A stretch of DNA of 64,000 bases from Isoperla grammatica (lineage: Eukaryota > Arthropoda > Insecta > Plecoptera > Perlodidae), in assembly GCA_945910005.1 (NCBI GenBank), contig OX246748.1, forward strand, positions 16,657,368-16,721,367, given 5' to 3'. The notes under the pieces were generated by a model, which ran no database searches, was not told the DNA's origin, and saw only the letters and a program-made list of their open reading frames with translations. The translations under genes were made by a program, and so were the position numbers. Shown here in pieces: positions 58,360 to 64,000 of this stretch; the stretch's first letter is position 1; each line of letters begins with the position of its first letter.

Positions 58360-60491
58360 TCCACGCCGTCGTTCAAACACAGGCATACCACTCCCAAACC
58401 CCTCCCCTCCCCCACCCAGTTCAAACAGCCATAGTTTGAGCAGGCAACACTGCATGGGTTCAACATACTTGAGTTGATGTCTCACCATGTATAAACCAAA
58501 ACTATAAGTTGTGATGTTACTATATCTAAAGCCTGGAACAGTGCCCGCCATGAACACATGATGGTTGATATCACCCTTATCACTCAGTATCAATAATACG
58601 CGGTTAAGATTATATCGATTATATATTGTTTATATTTTATATAGTTCAGTAGTTTGTTTTGTTTTTGTTGTCATTGTTATTTATGATGTCATTACTATTA
58701 GTTGTTTGCATAGCTTAATTTTATTTAAGGTTCTCCTTTGTAAATCAGTTTTTACAACTGAATAGGATAGACATTAAATAAATACATACATAAATAAATG
58801 ATTAAGATATGATGTGTGTTGATCTACCTTGTGCAACCAGCAATTTCCATCGCTTCAAATTGCATTAATATGTTTTAAAAATGTCACAATCTTAAGCAAC
58901 ATAAGCGCATCTCCTAGAAATTAAAGAGTTCTTGCTTGTGATCGTTTCCTCGTTCAAATTCCGTTTTTTGAAATTAACTTATTTGAATTTTGTAATGTAT
59001 TGTTGAAATTTAGTTCATAATTAATTGGTTTGAAAAACGTGAATATTTATTTGAACGTTCATAAGAAAGAGCAATAAATTATCTAGGGGATGAGATTTTG
59101 ATTTACGTTTTGACTACATTAAAGCGTTTAAAAAAAGTAACATGCAGGAATTGGAAGATCCGTAGAGTAAGTCAATAGGTGTAGATAGGATATGTCACAA
59201 TTTCTATCAGCACAAGAACAAAATCCCAAACACAGTTTTTGAAGATAACGTTTTTCTTAACTCCATGAAAGATGCGCACACGCAAATACAACAAAAAGCA
59301 TATTAACGTTTACACTATCGGCTTGCTCACTTATTTCGGTACAGAGTAACGTTTGTTATGGTACACGTTATAACGGTTTGAACGGTTTTAACGGAGTAGC
59401 GTTTTAACGAAATTTTGGGTTTTGAGGACTATAAAAGTATCAACTCTTTCAATTTCAATTTGAGGCGTGTCTCTCTACATATTCGCTTTCTTTAAATTAA
59501 CGTATTTGTACCCACATCCTATATGGTTGTTCTATATTAAAATGAAGAAACTTTTCTCAAAATCACCTTAATTTTCAAATCGAGCCGATTTATGTATTCC
59601 ATTAATTTTTCTTACATTTTATCATAAATAATGTTTAATACGCTTTGATAATATTATGCTGTAGTCTTCATAGAAACCTATTCAAGATTTAACAAAATAT
59701 TAAAATATCTTGTAAAGAATTCCATTCAAGCTTTTCCTGAAAACCTCATAAACAAAACTTCCCCCTCGTTGTTGAAAGTGAGCCTTAGCACAATATTTTG
59801 CTACGCGTCGAAAACTGACTTCGTAAACAACTTTCCACTTGAATAATTCGACGCACGCGTTCTCTCTAAATTAATGCTATCAAACGCTTCTTTGTTTTCC
59901 CGCGCGAAAGTAAAGTGGATTCGTGATTTCTGTAAGCGAGTTTATTGAAGCCTTTGTCTATATAATAAGAGTTGCCATCAACTTAATCTCGTTGGTCGGG
60001 TCACAAACAACAGTTTTCTGTTGTTGGCGCCGAAAGCAAACGTTCATTATCAGACATATCTCCCAGCGCTGCAGAGACGAACTTCCAACAACAAAAGTTT
60101 TCTTGATCTGTGTTCCTCTGTTTAATAAACAATACTTCTTGCGTCAAGCAAGTTAATTGTCTGTGCGGTTTTTGCTTACTTCGTGGTTTTGACAGTTCTA
60201 TTATAACAAGAAGTGAGATCCGTTAAATGCTTAGAATTGGTGTTTTCTCTCTTTGTTTCAAAAGGTAAATATTGGCTTTAATATTTTGGAGTCTGCGTGT
60301 TCAATGTTGCCTTTCTAGCTAAGTATTTAACAAACATGGATGCTGTTAAATTTTATACTAGAGAAAAAGTTAAAAGTGACGTCAGAAATTTGGGTACAAA
60401 TATTGTTAATGAGCGGGCAATGTTTTTATAATATTATTCCAATAATAATACATTTACAAAGTGAATTATAGTATAATTGTAAATCGCTGTG
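58360..60491. other. AT-rich spacer, nothing recognised
   Basis: A CpG-containing patch at 59800-60080 holds TTTTCCCGCGCGAAAG (E2F-type word), but no gene is visible. Confidence 0.4.
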
Positions 60492-60506
60492 TATATATAT
60501 ATATAT
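60492..60506. repeat. (TA)n tract, left of Penelope-terminus-like fragment
   Basis: About 7 TA units. Confidence 0.85.
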
Positions 60507-60651
60507 GAAGTAAAAGGTTCTCGGGTTGCTGTCCACGTTGCTTGCTCTCTTGAGACAGGTTGCTTGCCCAGAAATGGGCCATTGTCATTGTCTCGACGTT
60601 TCGGCAAAATCGCATTTGCCATCTTCTTCAGTCCGCGAAAACCTACAAAAT

Positions 60652-60654
<3 letters not shown>
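60507..60654 (-). mobile_element. solo terminal fragment resembling a Penelope-like element
   Basis: 148 bp set between two (TA)n tracts. The minus strand (60631 down to 60590) reads CTGAAGAAGATGGCAAAT, a loop, TTTTGCC and GAAACGTCGAGAC. CTGAAGA and GAAA match the two conserved hammerhead boxes and flank a GGCAAA/TTTGCC stem, though four unpaired bases intervene. The arrangement parallels the 3' flank of the element at 38 kb. Confidence 0.5.

Positions 60655-60713
<59 letters not shown>
60655..60713. repeat. (TA)n tract, about 29 units
   Basis: Uninterrupted alternating TA to the ATACCC boundary. Frames reading Tyr-Ile repeats are artefacts. Confidence 0.95.
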
Positions 60714-60715
<2 letters not shown>

Positions 60716-62192
60716 CTACGTTATAACACACGTGTTCTACTGCAGAAAATAAACTACCTCTAGGAAGAAACCTTGAGGAAAAATTGCATTGAGTGATTAA
60801 AACAGAAACCGATATCGTTTTCTCATTAAAACACACACAGAAACAGGAATCGAGTTTTTATAATCGGAAACTAGTTGTTATGAATAAAATTAAGACCGCG
60901 TAAACGGACTAAAGAGACGTCTCGTGTCTGTGATTTTTCTACTTATTCAAATTTATTCAATTTCTGCATCGTAAATTGAGAGAATAAATCAGTCTGTCGA
61001 CCAAGTCGTAACGTAAAATGGTATGTAAATCCGTGGCCTATAATGTTTTTCATTAAAACTTGAAAAATGGGTCTAATCAAGGAGTTTCCATCGTAGTTAA
61101 AAATAAACGTTGATAACAATTTGATCGCGATATTCTTGGAGAAGAAAAATTTAAATTTTCGATCTCTAAATGCGAGTAAACTCATTTTTGAACGTGGATA
61201 GAAATGGTTGAGATTTTGAGCGCGTCTTGCAGAGAGAATGTTTAACAAAGGACGACGCGTAAACCACTCACCGTCGTCTGCTGTTCAGTGTGGATCTGCT
61301 TAGGTCGTCGTATTTGTGTTATTCTCGCTGCAGGGGTCAGCGGGCGTCTGACGAAGAGGGTCGAAGCGTCTTGGAAATATACCGTGTGTTGAATATAGAT
61401 AGCGCAACTTTGAGATCTGGCAGATTTCAATGTGCGGAACGTGGGGTTGTTTTCAATAATAAAAATAAAATTCTTTTAAAAGAACCTAGATCGGGTATTA
61501 TGACTTCGGATTAATATATAGAAGGCTTCTAACTTGTTATTACAAAGGAAACCACTAACAGTAAGCCTGGTAACCACGGTGGAAACAAGTAAATAGTTTA
61601 TTAAATATTTTTCAGAAGTTCACAATACTCCTTCATTTGGATGTCTGTGGTGGAGGTAATGAGGAAAATAAAAACTAATTCCATCATATACATGTGATCA
61701 CACTACCTATACAACAATCGCTACTACATATTGATGACAAAACGCAAATTGGACCCAAAAATCAGAAGCTATAAAATATGTATTTAAACATCAATCGTAC
61801 AATAAGAAATTATAATTGAGAGTAAAAATAAATTGTAAGTCTATGTATATTTAATTAATAGTAATAAAAGGATAGTATTGTAAGTGTATGTATGACAATA
61901 ATAGCTGGTGAAGCTAAATAAACACAATCTTATCTTATCTTATCAGGTAAGGATTCGAGCTAAGAACCATTGTGTACCAAACTAACGTGCAATGCCTAAT
62001 TGACAACTCCCACTGCACTGGCTTCTAACTAAGAAATTAACTAAGAATAAATAATTGTAATAAATAACAACTAATCAAACGTCATAAACATCTTCAGGAC
62101 ACGAAATAGTATGCTAGCCCTGTGTGTAGAGTAGATTATCATACCATGATTATTATAGTGTTAAAATTAGTGAATGGATCAGTACTGTTGCA
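60714..62192. other. spacer; possible degraded retroelement ends
   Basis: At 61348-61370 CTGACGAAGAGGGTCGAAGC echoes the CTGAnGA...GAA pattern but lacks a stem. At 61925-61945 a (TTATC)n run adjoins a minus-strand tRNA-like block (GTTAGTTTGGTACA, AGCTCGAATCC), possibly a SINE remnant. No gene recognised. Confidence 0.35.
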
Positions 62193-62390
62193 TTAAAGGC
62201 TGGTCCACACAGATTTTTAAGACATAAAACATAAGGTTTTAAAACGTTGTTTTAAAAACAACAATGAAAACAACGTCTTAAAACTTAAAACTTTGTGTGA
62301 ACGCCAGTACGTGTTTCCTATGATCCAACTTTACGACTACGCGTTAAACCTTAAATCTTATGTTTAAAAATTATGTGTGGACCATCGTTT
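62193..62390. mobile_element. MITE family 4, about 198 bp
   Basis: Left terminus TTAAAGGCTGGTCCACACAG, continuing TTTTTAAGACATAA; the right terminus is its diverged complement ending TTATGTGTGGACCATCGTTTA. The interior contains a second inverted word pair around GTTTTAAAAC. Confidence 0.78.
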
Positions 62391-62589
62391 ACACTTAAGA
62401 ATGTCATACACTCACACTACAATGTTTGACAATGTTGTGTGACCACGTTTGACGATATGTCACGTGACGTGAGTAGTTTGCGCGGACGCCGCCGCGGGCG
62501 CCTCAGGCACATCTAATTTGACACTCCACAAGTCCTATTGGCTGGGCCAATAACACTACACTACTCAGGTACGCCACTATAACAACAAA

Positions 62590-62955
62590 CGCTTGGTCAA
62601 CGTTTCGAGGCCGGTCGATATCTTTTGATCATTGAACGTAAAGCTTTGTGTATATAGTTTAGTATAGGATAGAGAGACAACGCAACGGCTTTTTCCTTTC
62701 CGCCAAATATACGCAATATACACGTTTCTAGACGGTCGATAGCTGCTGATCATTGGACGTGAAGCTTTGTGTATATAGTATAGTATAGGATAGAGAGACA
62801 ACGCAACGGCTTTTTCCTTGCCGCCCAATATACGCAATATACACGTTTCTAGACGGCCGATAGCTGCTGATCATTGGACGTAAAGCTTCGAGTATGTAGT
62901 ATAGAATAGAGGACAACGCAATGGTTCTTTGGGTGCCGCCCAATATACGCTAGTC
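62590..62955. repeat. 121-122-bp tandem repeat, 3 copies
   Basis: GATCATTG(A/G)ACGTAAAGCTT, GAGACAACGCAACGGCTTTT and CAATATACGCAATATACACG recur in order; the CGGYCGATA anchor is at about 62612, 62733 and 62855. Confidence 0.9.
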
Positions 62956-63642
62956 ATTGTAACGGCCTGACTGTGCACCGCAATACCTTTCACTTTTCAA
63001 GTATTTAATTTAGTGTATCAACCCCTCAAATCAAGTCGTTCCACTGCAAGCCCATTCTTGTGACATAATTTATAAATAAGAATTTTGTGTGGTTTTTGAC
63101 GACGAGGTATCTTTCCCTGTGCTACAGAAGAAACACTCGGATACAACCCTGTGTGTGATAGTAATGGTACTCGAGTCCTATACCTAATTACGGTATCGTG
63201 TGCTGGCACTGAGCCATTCTATCGATTGTCATCAGCTAATTTGATATAACGTATTGGTAGAGCTTCATCAAGAAAAGCCCTAACGAGCGGTTGTTGTATA
63301 ATCAATGTACACAGATTTCTATAGCTTGACAAAGGTGATGTCTTCCTCGGAGAACAGATACCGAATATGTTGACTTCTTTTCTTCTTTCTGGATCCCTCT
63401 CTCTCTTTCTTCTCCTCTCTCCGGTTGAGGTGTTCCCAGTCTGCAATTGAAAAGTGAGATTGTCTCCTACAACTTATCGCCTCTACAGTAGCGAATACAC
63501 AGAGTCTGGAGGTAAACACCTGTTTGTCACGTGGTCAAGAAATAACGATCAAGATGTAGCTACACTTCTTACTTACACCTTGTTTTATATGTTGTATATT
63601 TTGATATTTTTCGTGGCCTGGTGTGAGTGTGATAATTTGATA
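62956..63642. other. spacer, nothing recognised
   Basis: A pyrimidine-rich stretch (TCTCTCTTTCTTCTCCTC) lies at about 63400-63420; no gene recognised. Confidence 0.4.
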
Positions 63643-63644
63643 TA

Positions 63645-63948
63645 GCCCATTTTCAAAATTTATCTAGAACCCTTACATAGAGTTAATCACGGACCTTGAA
63701 ATCCTCAATGACAACAATGAAAAATAAGCCTCGATTATTTAAAAACTAGTTTTATTGTTGTCATTCAAGATTTAGGGTGGAATGCATAGTCGAGTTAGGT
63801 ATATGATTTATTAATGGTTGCTATGGTGTTTGTTCTTCTTATATAAAATAGCATGTAAAAAACCATTCCATAGCAACAAATCGTGTGCGTAACTTGACAG
63901 TTGTCTGAGCATACCACCATTAAAGAAAGATCAATTTTGAAAATGGTC
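63645..63948. mobile_element. MITE family 2, copy 2
   Basis: Left end GCCCATTTTCAAAATTTATC, right end GATCAATTTTGAAAATGGTC, with TA on each side (63643-63644 and 63949-63950). Shares CCTTANATAGANTTAATCACGG and CAATGACAACAATG with 28124-28321. It is longer because of an extra segment containing a GGTTGCTATGG/CCATAGCAACA hairpin. Confidence 0.8.
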
Positions 63949-64000
63949 TAATGTGGTTTTGTGCATATTCATCTACTTGACACTAACCTAACCCTCCCTA

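Noticed and set aside
61348..61370. A further hammerhead ribozyme (CTGACGA...GAAG)
   Set aside because: GAAG replaces the required GAAA and no stem II can form.

Overview
The window is 64 kb of AT-rich, repeat-dense, gene-poor nuclear DNA from a metazoan, most likely an invertebrate. The evidence is a Penelope-like retroelement with a GIY-YIG endonuclease, tRNA- and 5S-rRNA-derived SINE remnants, several families of short inverted-repeat DNA transposons (MITEs), long microsatellites and AT-rich spacers without operons. Words such as TAGGCCTA recur, as in some marine deuterostome and mollusc genomes, but species and phylum cannot be settled from sequence alone. I recognise no host protein-coding gene, functional rRNA or tRNA gene, or CRISPR array. 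The only credible coding sequence belongs to the Penelope-like element (minus strand, 38380-39758).

Layout. 0-9 kb: a 70-bp minisatellite (1443-1985), a 5S-derived SINE (5895-6226), two direct-repeat pairs and two inverted copies of a CRE/E-box motif. 10-14 kb: a MITE with a relative at 43.7 kb, a tandem triplication interrupted by a 551-bp hAT-type MITE with a perfect 8-bp target duplication, and a TTAA-flanked MITE. 15-25 kb: a CpG-rich island, a 152-bp satellite-like array, a (CA)n/(GC)n Z-DNA tract, a 63-bp minisatellite and an 80-86-bp minisatellite that appears to amplify the tail of a LINE. 25-35 kb: short SINE and MITE copies, an (ATT)n tract, a 93-bp minisatellite and a second CpG-rich island. 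38-40 kb: the Penelope-like element, lying between two (TA)n tracts. 45.4-46.3 kb: a roughly 490-bp (TTCA)n array joined to a 72-bp minisatellite. 46.5-51.8 kb: the most striking structure, a 5.3-kb unit with 14-bp perfect terminal inverted repeats that contains two 1.17-kb inverted arms around a 1.4-kb centre. 52-56 kb: a cluster of tRNA-derived and short SINEs, then a 255-bp palindrome carrying hammerhead-ribozyme-like core words. 57-64 kb: a second (TA)n-bounded fragment resembling a Penelope terminus, a MITE, a 122-bp tandem repeat and a second copy of the 28-kb MITE.

The region reads as a mobile-element graveyard, intergenic or intronic, with a few apparently young insertions: the Penelope-like element with all catalytic motifs, the hAT MITE with intact target duplication, and the large foldback element with closely matching arms. 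At least twelve long G/C homopolymer runs are scattered through it, several in a shared GTGGAGGG context.
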